Counted from the first letter of the stretch, positions 26,909 through 35,988 are shown. The stretch: DNA of 64,000 bases from Shouchella tritolerans (GCF_025770735.1 NZ_JAODPB010000003.1:310001-374000), one strand, 5' to 3'. The notes: a model not told the origin generated them from the letters alone. A program made the numbers and translations.

Positions 26909-27337
26909 TCAAAATGAACGCGATTGATAGGGCATTCCTTGGCCTTCTTCGCAGTAGCGTTTTAAACTGTATAGAAACATGGCCCAGTTATAGTTGCAAA
27001 ACCGGTAAAAGCCGGTGACTTCCTTCCAGTTCGTATGGCGCAGTGTAATAGCGGTGTGATTATTATTCTCTTCTATTTCAAAGGAGACAGTTGTTCCTAT
27101 CCACTCTGGGTCTGAATTCACACAGAGCCAGACGATTCTCTTGTTGGGGACAAGTTCCACGATTTTCATCCTCGTTAGGTCTTCCTTGCCGAAATGAAAT
27201 TCGTTGACAGCTCCAACATGTTCCAGAACGGATAGCTCTCTCGTCCATACTTCAGAAAGTCCCTTAGCTGAGGTTAATGCTACGTACACCTCAGCAGCAG
27301 GAACATGAATGATTTGCAGATGTTCGATGCTGGCCAT
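26909..27337 (-). CDS. SRPBCC/AHSA1-type ligand-binding domain protein
   Basis: Single-domain protein of 142 residues. The helix-grip fold pattern is visible: an N-terminal strand followed by PAAEVYVALTSAKGLSEVWT, a middle beta-sheet with NEFHFGKEDL and RIVWLCV, and a long C-terminal helix with NYNWAMFLYSLKRYCEEG. ATG 27337 has GGGAGAAT just upstream. It is transcribed convergently to the deaminase gene. AHSA1-like proteins bind hydrophobic ligands or act with ArsR regulators, but no partner is adjacent, so no specific function is assigned. Confidence 0.82.
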   Translation of the reverse strand: MASIEHLQIIHVPAAEVYVALTSAKGLSEVWTRELSVLEHVGAVNEFHFGKEDLTRMKIVELVPNKRIVWLCVNSDPEWIGTTVSFEIEENNNHTAITLRHTNWKEVTGFYRFCNYNWAMFLYSLKRYCEEGQGMPYQSRSF

Positions 27338-27763
27338 ATTCTCCCACCCACTTATTTGTTTTGTTTCATTATAAAAAAATAAGTCGTACAGTATTTCTTA
27401 TCGATTGCTATTATGGCTGGTCATTTCGGCTTTTGCTATCAGCCGTTTCTAGCCACTTCTGTTTGTCCATTACACGAATCGGTCCAGTAAAAACGGACCC
27501 GAGATTTAAAGCTGAACGAGTGTGTCCTTGGTCAGCTATGCTTGAGCTTTTGAGATTTTTGGCTCGTGCTTCGCTTCGACACCGTCCAAGTAATCGGAAG
27601 CAAGTCTAACTCGGTCTCCGTAAACCTATAGAGTGTTTAGCTGCTTCGTCAATTTCCCTTTTTGCTACAAGTTTTGATTTTAGCAGATGAATAAAGGGCT
27701 GGTCTTTGTTGATTAAATATCATACGATATATAACAATTGATATATATAATAGGAGAGTCACT
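27338..27763. other. 426-bp intergenic stretch before the tetR gene
   Basis: It holds the tetR promoter region at its right end. The 82-codon plus frame at 27361 has no ribosome site and no recognisable content. Nothing else is seen. Confidence 0.5.
27709..27735 (+). promoter_or_regulatory. Candidate promoter/operator of the tetR-serine hydrolase pair
   Basis: The inverted repeat ATATC-ATAC-GATAT (27717-27730) lies between a TTGATT (27709-27714) and TATAAC (27730-27735), 34-47 bp before the tetR start. This is a plausible TetR autorepression site, although AT-richness makes chance repeats likely. Confidence 0.4.
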
Positions 27764-28348
27764 ATGCCACCTAAAAAGAAATTTTCAACAGAACAAATTA
27801 TTGAAGCAGCGTGGACAATTGCGAAAGCGGAAGGAATCGACAGCATGACGATCCGAAAAGTGGCGGACCAGCTTGGAAGTTCGATTGCACCGATTTATGG
27901 GAATTTTTCGGATGCAGAGGAGTTAAAACAAGCAGTTGTAAAGAAAGTTAGCCAAGTGGGGCAACAAATGATCCGTGAGCAACATACAGGGAGTCCATTC
28001 GGAGATATCGGAGCTGCGAGCCTTCAGTTTGCCCTGGAGTATCCAGCGTTGTTCAGAGATTTAGCTATGAAGCCAAACGATTATTTGCAAAATTATGATC
28101 AGGACTTGGGCACAGAGCTTGTGAATCATATGAAAACCGATCCGGAGCTAATAGGTTTTGAGGAACAGGAACTGAGGATGATTTTGCTCAAGATGCGGGC
28201 TTTTCAAACAGGATTAACAATGATGGTTGTCAATCGGCAGCTGCCACCTGAGTTTGATTTAAAGCGCATGAAAAAGCTTTTAGATAGCGTTGCTGAAGAT
28301 GTTGTCATTGCTGCTAAGTTACGCAAACAAGAGAATGGATCCGGCTGA
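27764..28348 (+). CDS. TetR-family transcriptional regulator
   Basis: Regulator of 194 residues. The N-terminal helix-turn-helix (about 8-52) reads STEQIIEAAWTIAKAEGIDSMTIRKVADQLGSSIAPIYGNF. The C-terminal helical ligand-binding domain is of the TetR_C type and not specific. The serine hydrolase gene follows 27 bp downstream in the same direction, so the two are probably one operon under autoregulation. The ligand is unknown. Confidence 0.88.
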   Translation: MPPKKKFSTEQIIEAAWTIAKAEGIDSMTIRKVADQLGSSIAPIYGNFSDAEELKQAVVKKVSQVGQQMIREQHTGSPFGDIGAASLQFALEYPALFRDLAMKPNDYLQNYDQDLGTELVNHMKTDPELIGFEEQELRMILLKMRAFQTGLTMMVVNRQLPPEFDLKRMKKLLDSVAEDVVIAAKLRKQENGSG

Positions 28349-28375
28349 TTGTCACAATGAAAGGGAGGAAACGAG

Positions 28376-29467
28376 ATGGGACACGAAGCGATTCGATCGG
28401 AAATTGAGCAAAGGCTAGCAGCGAAAGTGAATGCAGATCCGAAATTGCATAACGTCTACCTGCTAGTACATTCAGATCGGCTTGGCATCCACTGGCCGAT
28501 GGCAGCAGGACAAACGGACAATATCGGGGCGAACCCAGACCAGCCCTTTCATACGGCAAGTGTGGGAAAAACATTCACTTCGGTGATCGTTGCGAAGTTC
28601 GTTGAAAACGGTCTCGCTAAGTTTGACGATCCGATCGCCCATTATTTGCCTGAAAGCCTGATGAAAGGGCTACACATTCTTAAAGGAAAAGAGTATTCGT
28701 CTGATATTCAACTAACACATTTATTAAGCAATACATCAGGCCTGCCCGATTTTTTCGAAGATAAACCGAGGCGCCACAAACCATTCTTGCAGGAAATTCT
28801 CGATGAACCGTCACGCTTTTGGACTCCTGAAGAAACGGTTGAGTGGTCGAAAGAGCATCTATTACCGCGTTTTCCACCGGGGCAAGGCTTTCACTATACA
28901 GACACAGGCTACAATTTACTCGGGCTGATCATTGAGTCGATTACGTCGAAGCCCTATGCGGACGTATTGCATGAGTACATTTTTAAGCCCTTGAAGATGA
29001 AGCATTCGTATTTATCCCAGTTTTCCGAGCCGGCAGCAAAAAGCGACTATCCGGTTGCCAATCTATATCTTGACGACCTTAAAATAAATGTAGAACAATA
29101 CCGTAGTTTCAGCAGTTTTTATGCTGGCGGTCAAACTGTATGCACAATCGAGGATCTTCTCCTGTTTATGAAAGCACTTGTGCACAATCAACTGTTAACG
29201 CAAGAGAGCTTGCACCTCATGCAAAACTGGGGAAAGATGCGGTTGGGCTTAAAATATGGATATGGTCTTATGAAACTGCAATTTCTCCCGTTCACAGATA
29301 AATATACAGTATGGGGGCATCTCGGCGCGAGCGGTTCGTTTATGCTCTATGTGCCAGCGATGGATGTCTTTCTAACAGGGAGTTTTAACCAGACGGCGTA
29401 CCAATCAAAAAGCATGAATTATGTGTTTATGAACATTCTTCGTATAGTAGCGCAAATGAACAAGTAA
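28376..29467 (+). CDS. Beta-lactamase-related serine hydrolase (class C/DD-peptidase fold)
   Basis: Protein of 363 residues without signal peptide. It carries the SxxK motif (Ser62-Val-Gly-Lys65 in ASVGKTF), the Tyr of the second motif near 174 (YTDTGYNLLG) and a C-terminal WGHLGASGS that stands for the KTG/HxG motif. This places it in the beta-lactamase/esterase family (PF00144). Lacking export signals, it is more likely an intracellular esterase or amidase than a resistance enzyme. ATG 28376 has GGGAGG upstream. It is linked to the tetR gene. Confidence 0.87.
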   Translation: MGHEAIRSEIEQRLAAKVNADPKLHNVYLLVHSDRLGIHWPMAAGQTDNIGANPDQPFHTASVGKTFTSVIVAKFVENGLAKFDDPIAHYLPESLMKGLHILKGKEYSSDIQLTHLLSNTSGLPDFFEDKPRRHKPFLQEILDEPSRFWTPEETVEWSKEHLLPRFPPGQGFHYTDTGYNLLGLIIESITSKPYADVLHEYIFKPLKMKHSYLSQFSEPAAKSDYPVANLYLDDLKINVEQYRSFSSFYAGGQTVCTIEDLLLFMKALVHNQLLTQESLHLMQNWGKMRLGLKYGYGLMKLQFLPFTDKYTVWGHLGASGSFMLYVPAMDVFLTGSFNQTAYQSKSMNYVFMNILRIVAQMNK

Positions 29468-29628
29468 GCATACACGGTGGCTTTAGGCGAATTTCATTGC
29501 AACCATTCGAAATCTAGCAGACGTCCAGTGAACCGCGCAAACTAGAGTAGAGAAATAGATGATTGCTTGGGCGCAAAACTTCTTTATAATGAACATATCT
29601 TGTTCGTCATATAGGGAGTTGTATATCT

Positions 29629-30444
29629 ATGGAAAGCGATGTAAAATCGGATTGCTTAAACTGTTTTGCGCTCTGTTGCGTGTCTCTGCCCTACATGAAA
29701 TCGACTGACTTCCCTTATGATAAAGGCAGTGGGGAACCGTGCCGCCACTTATGTTCCAATCATCGATGTTCGATTCATGGGTCGCTACGAGAAAAAGGCT
29801 TTCAGGGCTGCGTAAGTTACGAATGTTTTGGGGCAGGTCAAAAGGTATCACAAGTTGTCTATAAGGGTAAGGATTGGCGTGAAGATAGTCGCATAGCCGA
29901 AGAAATGTTCTCCATCTTTCCGATTGTGCAGCAGCTACATGAAATGCTTTTCTATTTAAAACAAGCGATCGAGTTAGAAGAAGCCAAGGACTTGAAACTA
30001 GACATTCAGACTTTGTATGATTTGACTTATACATTAACAATTAAAACACCGGAGGAAATATTGGCGTTAGATATTGAAGCACATAGAAGTAAAATAAATC
30101 CTGTGTTAATAAAAGTGAGTGACGTATACCGGTCAAAATACCGGAAGAAGGGAAAAGGCAGCGAGACAAAAAAGAAACGGCCAGATTATATAGGCGCAAA
30201 CCTCGCCAACGTCGATATGAAAGGGCAAAATTTAAGGGGGACGTTTCTCATTGCTGCCAACTTGACCAATAGTGACTTACGAGGAGTGGACTTTATTGGC
30301 GCAGACTTACGAGATGCGGACCTAAGCGGGGCAAACTTAGCTGGAGCACTCTTCTTAACACAGTCACAGATTCAGTCGGCTAAAGGGGATAAAGCAACGG
30401 TATTGCCTGATTATGTGGAGAGGCCCCAACACTGGGGGAGTTAA
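29629..30444 (+). CDS. Cys-rich N-terminal domain fused to pentapeptide repeats
   Basis: Protein of 271 residues with two parts. Residues 1-75 hold a dense Cys/His set (CLNCFALCC, PCRHLCSNHRCSIH, GCVSYECFG), resembling YkgJ-type metal-chelating modules. Residues about 180-250 form roughly seven pentapeptide repeats of the A(D/N)LxX kind (GANLANVDMKGQNLRG, NLTNSDLRGVDF, ADLRDADLSGANLAGA), a right-handed beta-helix. Between them is a helical, Lys-rich linker. ATG 29629 has AGGGAG upstream. It stands alone. Pentapeptide proteins can protect gyrase, but no such role is shown here. Confidence 0.85.
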   Translation: MESDVKSDCLNCFALCCVSLPYMKSTDFPYDKGSGEPCRHLCSNHRCSIHGSLREKGFQGCVSYECFGAGQKVSQVVYKGKDWREDSRIAEEMFSIFPIVQQLHEMLFYLKQAIELEEAKDLKLDIQTLYDLTYTLTIKTPEEILALDIEAHRSKINPVLIKVSDVYRSKYRKKGKGSETKKKRPDYIGANLANVDMKGQNLRGTFLIAANLTNSDLRGVDFIGADLRDADLSGANLAGALFLTQSQIQSAKGDKATVLPDYVERPQHWGS

Positions 30445-30540
30445 CATGTGTCTGTTAAATAGAGGGAACAACCTCGATATGAGTTTGTTTGCTCTATTTT
30501 TTATGCCTGTTTTTCCGTTTATATGGCTATTTTTCCATCA

Positions 30541-30559
30541 TTTCCGCAGACTGCGGAAA
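30541..30559 (+). promoter_or_regulatory. 19-bp palindrome upstream of the PTS operon, candidate LicR-type activator site
   Basis: TTTCCGCAGACTGCGGAAA is a perfect inverted repeat (9-bp arms around one base), centred at 30550. The candidate -10 TAAGAT (30592-30597) has no good -35, which fits activator dependence, and the palindrome lies about 55 bp before the expected start. The regulator encoded at 34069 is the natural candidate to bind it. Confidence 0.55.
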
Positions 30560-30574
30560 AAATTTGGGTGTAGT

Positions 30575-30588
30575 TGTAAGCGAATTCA
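30575..30588 (+). promoter_or_regulatory. Candidate cre (CcpA) site in the PTS operon promoter
   Basis: TGTAAGCGAATTCA matches 13 of 14 positions of the consensus TGWNANCGNTNWCA. It lies just before the candidate -10 box, where CcpA binding would repress transcription under good sugar supply. Confidence 0.65.
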
Positions 30589-30638
30589 TTTTAAGATGAA
30601 TGGTGAAAGAGGCGAATGAAGTTAAGGGGGAATGAAGG

Positions 30639-30944
30639 ATGAACGTGTTGTTGGCGTGTTCAGCAGGAATGTCTACGAGCTTGCTTGTAGCAAAAATGAA
30701 GGAAGCTGCAGCCGAATTAGGGGTAGAAGCGGAAATTTGGGCGGTTGCCCAAGATAAGGCATTGGTAGAAATAGAAAAAGCTGATGTGCTGTTAGTAGGA
30801 CCGCAAATGCGCTTTATGAAAAAGAAATATGAGGCAAAAGGCAAGGAAATTGGCGTTCCTGTCGAGATTATTGATGCGGTTGCGTATGGGCGTGTTGACG
30901 GCATGGCTGTTATGAAGCGGGCACTAGAACTGGCTGAGAAGTAA
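30639..30944 (+). CDS. PTS lactose/cellobiose-family IIB component
   Basis: Cytoplasmic PTS phosphocarrier of 101 residues. The phosphorylated Cys7 lies in the N-terminal loop LACSAGMSTSLL, typical of the cellobiose-type IIB (CelA/LicB). It passes phosphate from IIA to the incoming disaccharide. ATG 30639 has AAGGGGGAATGAAGG upstream. It is the first gene of the operon IIB-IIC-IIA-GH1-regulator, the same complement as the B. subtilis lic operon but with GH1 instead of GH4. The sugar is likely a beta-glucoside or related beta-disaccharide. Confidence 0.93.
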   Translation: MNVLLACSAGMSTSLLVAKMKEAAAELGVEAEIWAVAQDKALVEIEKADVLLVGPQMRFMKKKYEAKGKEIGVPVEIIDAVAYGRVDGMAVMKRALELAEK

Positions 30945-30974
30945 AAAAATAGTCGCCGGAAAGGGTGATCGTTA

Positions 30975-32270
30975 ATGAATCGCTTCATGGAAGTACTTGA
31001 GAATGTATTAATGCCGCTTGCAGATAAGTTAAATAATAATCGTTATTTAACAGCATTGCGTGATGGCTTTATGGTTGCGTTGCCGCTCATTATCTTCGGT
31101 TCGATTTTTGTCGTTATCGCCAATCTTCCATTTATTGACCGCTTGATGAGTGAAGCCACTTACGCTCAATACCAGGAACTGATCGGCAGTGCTTCGTCGG
31201 CAACGCTGGCGATTATGGCGACGTTTGTCATCGTCGGTATTGGCTATAAACTGACGGAAAGCTATGGAGGCGAGGCGCTTTTTGGTGGCGTCACTGCTCT
31301 TGCTGCTTTTCTAATATTAATCCCGCAACACGTCGATGAGACGACCGGTGTTATTCCAGTTAGCGTGTTAGGCGCACAAGGGATGTTTGTCGGAATTATT
31401 ACAGCATTTGTGTCTGCGGAACTGTACCGTTTTTTTGTGAACAAAAATTGGCAAATTAAGATGCCGAGCGGTGTACCAGATGCTGTGTCCCGTTCATTTA
31501 GTTCTTTGATTCCAATTACGATGACACTTTCGTTTTTCTTGTTGGTGCGTATCGCCTTTTCATTTACACCGTTTGAGACAGTACAAAATTTTGTTTACAC
31601 ATCGGTTCAAGCGCCTTTAACGGCACTTGGAAGCGGATTGACTGCAACAATCATCGCCGTGCTGTTGACGCAAATTTTCTGGTTTTTCGGTTTGCATGGC
31701 CAAATCATTATCAACTCTGTCCTTGACCCGATTTGGTTCACATTGGCGGGAGAAAACTTGGACGCATACAACGCAGGCAATGAGTTGCCCCATATTGTAA
31801 GCAAGCCGTTCATGGAATCGTTTATTGTCGGTATTGGCGGGTCTGGCATGACGCTGGCCGTTATTATTGCGATTTTCTTGATTGGGCGCAGCCGCCAACT
31901 AAAAGAACTTGGAAAAATCGGCGGCCCTCCTGGTTTGTTTAATGTCAATGAACCAATTATTTTTGGCTTGCCGATTATTATGAATCCACTCGTCATTATC
32001 CCGTGGCTGTTTGCGCCAGTCGTGGTGACAATTTTCACGTATTTTACGATGGCGGCCGGGCTTGTGCCGGCACCGTATGGAGCGATTGTGCCATGGACAA
32101 TGCCACCTATTATTAGTGGAGCGCTGGCGACAAATTCATGGCAAGGAGCGGTCTTGCAAGTCGTAAACATGGCGATCGTGTTTGTCATTTGGTGGCCATT
32201 CTTGAAAGTAATGGATAAGCAATACTATGAAAATGAGCAAAACGAAGGCAAACCAACGAAAACAGCTTAG
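30975..32270 (+). CDS. PTS lactose/cellobiose-family IIC permease
   Basis: Membrane channel subunit of 431 residues with about ten spans, of the lactose/cellobiose PTS family. Recognisable segments are PLADKLNNNRYLTALRDGFMVALPLIIFGS at the N-terminus, IFWFFGLHGQIIINSVLDPIW in the middle and the substrate loop GPPGLFNVNEPIIFGLPIIMNP. It lies 30 bp after IIB and 9 bp before IIA. It carries no fused IIA or IIB domains. It imports and phosphorylates a beta-disaccharide, which the adjacent GH1 enzyme would split. Confidence 0.93.
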   Translation: MNRFMEVLENVLMPLADKLNNNRYLTALRDGFMVALPLIIFGSIFVVIANLPFIDRLMSEATYAQYQELIGSASSATLAIMATFVIVGIGYKLTESYGGEALFGGVTALAAFLILIPQHVDETTGVIPVSVLGAQGMFVGIITAFVSAELYRFFVNKNWQIKMPSGVPDAVSRSFSSLIPITMTLSFFLLVRIAFSFTPFETVQNFVYTSVQAPLTALGSGLTATIIAVLLTQIFWFFGLHGQIIINSVLDPIWFTLAGENLDAYNAGNELPHIVSKPFMESFIVGIGGSGMTLAVIIAIFLIGRSRQLKELGKIGGPPGLFNVNEPIIFGLPIIMNPLVIIPWLFAPVVVTIFTYFTMAAGLVPAPYGAIVPWTMPPIISGALATNSWQGAVLQVVNMAIVFVIWWPFLKVMDKQYYENEQNEGKPTKTA

Positions 32271-32279
32271 ATAGGATGG

Positions 32280-32615
32280 GTGAGAAAAGTGGAGAAATCG
32301 ACGGATGTAACAGAGGTTTCCTTCCGGATCATTTTGCACGCTGGAAATGGGAAAGGAAGCGCGATGGAGGCAATTCAAGCGGCGAAAGCAGGCGCCTTTG
32401 AACAAGCAGATGAGTTAATAGAAGAGGCAGGAAGAGAGCTGGCCAAAGCCCATGAATTTCAGACAAATTTAATCCAACAAGAAGCAAATGGAGGGCGGAC
32501 AGAGTTGAACGTGCTGCTGATCCATTCCCAAGACCACTTGATGACGTCGATGACCGTACGTGATTTAGCAATTGAAATTATTGAAATATACCGCACGAAA
32601 AGGGGACTCCTATAA
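32280..32615 (+). CDS. PTS lactose/cellobiose-family IIA component
   Basis: Cytoplasmic phosphocarrier of 111 residues, an all-helical trimeric IIA of the lactose family. The phosphorylated His is near residue 82 in VLLIHSQDHLMTS. The N-terminal helix has ILHAGNGKGSAMEAIQAAK. The start is GTG 32280 with a weak GGATGGG site; a second GTG at 32289 is possible. It accepts phosphate from HPr and passes it to IIB. The GH1 gene starts two bases after its stop. Confidence 0.92.
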   Translation: MRKVEKSTDVTEVSFRIILHAGNGKGSAMEAIQAAKAGAFEQADELIEEAGRELAKAHEFQTNLIQQEANGGRTELNVLLIHSQDHLMTSMTVRDLAIEIIEIYRTKRGLL

Positions 32616-32617
32616 AG

Positions 32618-34006
32618 ATGGCAAACACGTATTCTTTTCCGAAAGATTTCTGGTGGGGGTCAGCTGTTTCGGCAACACAAATTGAAGGAGCTGCCAATGA
32701 AGGAGGGAAAGGAAAAAACATTTGGGACCACTGGTACGAGCTTGAGCCAAATCGCTTTTTTAAAGAAATAGGGCCTAGTGAAACGTCTGACTTCTACCAC
32801 CGATACAAAGACGATATTGCGCTAATGAAAGCGATCGGCCATAATAGTTTTCGTTTTTCCATTTCATGGTCAAGGTTGATTCCTGGCGGTGAGGGAGAAG
32901 TGAATAAGGAAGCAGTTGCCTTTTACAACGATGTCATTGATGAATTGATCGCTAATGGCATTGAACCATTTGTAAACTTATTCCACTTTGACATGCCGTT
33001 TGAACTGCAAGAAAAGGGCGGCTGGGAAAATCGCGAAGTGGTCGAATGGTATGCCAAGTATGCAGCTATTTGTTATGACTTGTTTGGCGATCGTGTGAAA
33101 AAGTGGTTTACGTTTAACGAACCGATTGTGCCAGTCGAGGGCGGCTATCTTTACGATTTTCATTACCCAAACATAGTGGATGCAAGAAGAGCGTTCCAGG
33201 TCGCCTACCACACGGTTTTAGCCCATGCATTGGCAGTGGCAGCGTTCCGTACACGCTCTATCGAAGATGGAAAGATTGGTATTATTCTTAATTTGACGCC
33301 TTCATACCCACGCAGCGATCATCAAGGGGATCAAAAAGCAGCCGTGATTGCCGATTTGTTTTTTAACCGTAGCTTTTTAGACCCTGTCGTCCTTGGCTCC
33401 TTTCCTAAAGAGCTTGTCGCCTTGCTTGATGAGTATGGGCAATTGCCAACCTATGAAAAAGAAGATGTTGCTCTTATTAACGCACAGCGGATTGACTTGC
33501 TAGGCGTTAATTATTATCAGCCCCGGCGTGTAAAAGCAAAAGAACATTTGCCTAATCCAGCTTCACCGTTTATGCCAGAATGGTTTTTTGACCATTATGA
33601 CATGCCTGGACGGAAAATGAACCATTACCGTGGCTGGGAAATTTACGAAAAAGGCATTTATGACATTATGGTAAATTTAAAAGACAACTATGGAAACATT
33701 GAGTCGTTTGTATCCGAAAATGGCATGGGTGTGCAAAACGAAGAACGGTTTATGGAAAATGGGCAAATTCAAGATGAGTACCGGATTGAGTTTATAAAAG
33801 GGCATTTAAAATGGCTCCACCAGGCTATTAAAGAAGGCTGCAATGTCCGCGGCTACCATTTATGGACGTTTATGGACAATTGGTCATGGACCAATGCCTA
33901 TAAAAATCGCTATGGGTTTATTTCAGTCGACGTGCAAACACAAAAACGGACACTGAAAAAGAGCGCGGAATGGATAAAAGGCGTGTCGCAGCAAAATGGG
34001 TTTTAA
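32618..34006 (+). CDS. GH1 glycosidase, probable 6-phospho-beta-glycosidase of the PTS operon
   Basis: Retaining beta-glycosidase of 462 residues, full GH1 length. The acid/base is Glu168 in FTFNEP and the nucleophile Glu367 in VSENG. The phosphate-recognition region near 423-432 reads SWTNAYKNRY: the Ser and Tyr of known 6-phospho enzymes are kept, but the Lys sits one position earlier than in LacG. Location in a PTS operon makes cleavage of an imported 6-phospho-disaccharide most likely. A close paralogue of identical length lies at 39548. The stop is followed by a hairpin and then the regulator gene. Confidence 0.92.
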   Translation: MANTYSFPKDFWWGSAVSATQIEGAANEGGKGKNIWDHWYELEPNRFFKEIGPSETSDFYHRYKDDIALMKAIGHNSFRFSISWSRLIPGGEGEVNKEAVAFYNDVIDELIANGIEPFVNLFHFDMPFELQEKGGWENREVVEWYAKYAAICYDLFGDRVKKWFTFNEPIVPVEGGYLYDFHYPNIVDARRAFQVAYHTVLAHALAVAAFRTRSIEDGKIGIILNLTPSYPRSDHQGDQKAAVIADLFFNRSFLDPVVLGSFPKELVALLDEYGQLPTYEKEDVALINAQRIDLLGVNYYQPRRVKAKEHLPNPASPFMPEWFFDHYDMPGRKMNHYRGWEIYEKGIYDIMVNLKDNYGNIESFVSENGMGVQNEERFMENGQIQDEYRIEFIKGHLKWLHQAIKEGCNVRGYHLWTFMDNWSWTNAYKNRYGFISVDVQTQKRTLKKSAEWIKGVSQQNGF

Positions 34007-34016
34007 GGAGGACTGA

Positions 34017-34046
34017 GAACGTAAAAGGAGTGTTCCTTTTGCGTTC
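34017..34046 (+). terminator. Hairpin between GH1 and the PTS regulator gene
   Basis: A 13-bp stem GAACGTAAAAGGA/TCCTTTTGCGTTC with one mismatch and a GTGT loop starts 10 bp after the GH1 stop, followed by TTTCC. It probably lowers expression of the regulator relative to the structural genes. Confidence 0.65.
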
Positions 34047-34068
34047 TTTCCACAGGAAGGAGGGCATC

Positions 34069-35988
34069 ATGAATCGACGCTTACAATCAATTTTGAGAGA
34101 GCTGCTAGGCACACAGGGGTACGTCACCAGCCGTTACTTGGCCAGTGTCAACCAAGTTACGTCGCGGACAGTGCGTGAAGATGTGAAACAACTGCAAACG
34201 GAGTTGGCCAACATTTCTGCTGGCATTGAATCCGTGCCTGGAAAAGGTTATAAGCTGACGATTGAAGATGAGGCAAAGTTCCGCCAATTTTTACAGAGAG
34301 AAACGACGGGCAATCACGGCGCTCCGATCAGTCCAGAAGAACGAGTCATCCGTTTAATTCAGAAACTATTGTTGGCTGAAGAATACCTGAAGCTAGACGA
34401 CTTAGCGGATGATCTGTTTATTAGCAAATCAAGTTTGCAAAACGACTTGAAAAACGCCAAATTGATTTTAGCTAGGTACGGGCTTCAAGTCGCTACAAGG
34501 CCCAATTACGGATTATATCTTAAGGGAGATGAACTTAAGCGCCGGTTTTGCATGGCTGAGTACGTGTTTGAACGAAAAAACGTTGCGGCTGATTTAACGA
34601 GCATGCAATTGTCCGCGTTTATGAAAGAAGAGCACTTGGCTGACATTTGGGACATTCTGCTGACGACGATGCAGGAAAATGGGATCACGTTGTCTGATAT
34701 TGCTATTAATAATTTATTTATTCATATTGTTATCGCCTTTAAACGGATCGAAGCAGGCCATCACATCTCCCTTTACCCAAAAGATGTGTCTGATATTTGC
34801 AGCCAACATGAATATTACGTTGCCAAAAAAATGATTGCCCGTCTTAACACGCATCTTGGTGTATCCTTTCCTGAAATTGAAATTGCTTATATTGCCATTC
34901 ACTTGCTAGGCACACGCCTAGTTGCAGAACACGAGCAAGCGAACCATGACTTAAAAAAAGTGTTTGATGACGAGTATTATAAGCTAGCCAAGGCCGTCGT
35001 CGAGAAAGTGGAGAGGGAGCTCGATTTGAATATCGCGAATGACCAAGAGCTGCTTGTTAGCCTTATGCTCCATTTAAAGCCCGCGATTAACCGTTACCGC
35101 TACGGCATGAATATCCGCAACCCGATGCTTGCTGATATTAAACAGCATTATACGTTGGCATTTGAAGCAGCTGTCATTGGCCAAGCAGTGATTAAAGATA
35201 AGCTTGGCATCAGCATTGATGAAAACGAAATTGGCTACCTTGCCCTTCATATAGGCGCTGCCCTTGAACGCCGCAACCAGCAAAAAGAACCGAAGCGCAT
35301 CTTAATTGTATGCGCGTCGGGCAGAGGCAGCGCTCAATTATTAAAGTATAAATTAGAAGCCAATTTTAAGAAACGGCTGTACATTGTCGATACGACAGAA
35401 TACTACCAAATCGACCAAGCCGATTTAACAAATATTGATTTAATCGTTACTTCTATCCCTATAAAAAAAAAGATGCCAGTTCCTGTAGTAGAGGTGAATA
35501 CGATATTAGGCACGGAAGACTTGGAACGAATTGAAACCCATTTAAGACACGGCGACAGCTTGCTCTCTTATACCGAAGCAGACCTTGTGTTTTTACAACA
35601 ATCGCTCATAAGCAAGGAGGACGTTCTCCGATTTCTGGATAAACAATTACAAGAAAGAGGGTTGGTGAGTAAAGGCTTTTATGAAGCACTAGTGAAACGG
35701 GAAAAACTTGCCTCAACAGCGTACGGAAATTTAGTCGCGATCCCACACCCGATTACACCACAAACAGAAAAAACATTCCTAGCGTTTGTCACCTTAAAAG
35801 AACCGGTTAGCTGGAATGGAAAACCGGTCCAGTTGGTATGCTTATTATGTGTCAAACAAGGCAGCACCGAAGATTTAGAACGTGTCTATAACCAATTGCT
35901 TTATGTACTTGACCATCGTAACATTGTCCAAGAGTGCATAAAGTCCGAAGAGGCAACACGATTTCTCGCGGCCGTTTCACAGCGGTAG
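34069..35988 (+). CDS. licR: LicR/ManR-type PRD transcriptional activator with PTS EIIB/EIIA-like domains
   Basis: Regulator of 639 residues, nearly the length of B. subtilis LicR. Order: HTH_11 at the N-terminus (TSRYLASVNQVTSRTVREDVKQL), second HTH (about 85-160, LADDLFISKSSLQNDL), PRD1 (about 175-280), PRD2 (about 300-400), EIIB-Gat-like domain (about 400-490, with Cys in LIVCASGRGSAQ) and EIIA-like C-terminal domain (about 495-639, His in AIPHPITP). Such proteins activate PTS operons when HPr phosphorylates a PRD and the cognate EIIs are dephosphorylated. A longer frame from 33970 runs through the GH1 gene; ATG 34069 follows GGAAGGAGGG. It likely binds the palindrome at 30541. Confidence 0.9.
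   Translation: MNRRLQSILRELLGTQGYVTSRYLASVNQVTSRTVREDVKQLQTELANISAGIESVPGKGYKLTIEDEAKFRQFLQRETTGNHGAPISPEERVIRLIQKLLLAEEYLKLDDLADDLFISKSSLQNDLKNAKLILARYGLQVATRPNYGLYLKGDELKRRFCMAEYVFERKNVAADLTSMQLSAFMKEEHLADIWDILLTTMQENGITLSDIAINNLFIHIVIAFKRIEAGHHISLYPKDVSDICSQHEYYVAKKMIARLNTHLGVSFPEIEIAYIAIHLLGTRLVAEHEQANHDLKKVFDDEYYKLAKAVVEKVERELDLNIANDQELLVSLMLHLKPAINRYRYGMNIRNPMLADIKQHYTLAFEAAVIGQAVIKDKLGISIDENEIGYLALHIGAALERRNQQKEPKRILIVCASGRGSAQLLKYKLEANFKKRLYIVDTTEYYQIDQADLTNIDLIVTSIPIKKKMPVPVVEVNTILGTEDLERIETHLRHGDSLLSYTEADLVFLQQSLISKEDVLRFLDKQLQERGLVSKGFYEALVKREKLASTAYGNLVAIPHPITPQTEKTFLAFVTLKEPVSWNGKPVQLVCLLCVKQGSTEDLERVYNQLLYVLDHRNIVQECIKSEEATRFLAAVSQR

Noticed and set aside
30413-30619. 68-codon hydrophobic frame after the pentapeptide gene
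   Set aside because: It overlaps the previous gene, covers the operator palindrome and cre site, and has no ribosome site.
31607-32188. 193-codon minus-strand frame opposite the PTS IIC gene
   Set aside because: Antisense shadow of a conserved membrane protein; no start signal and no recognisable domain.
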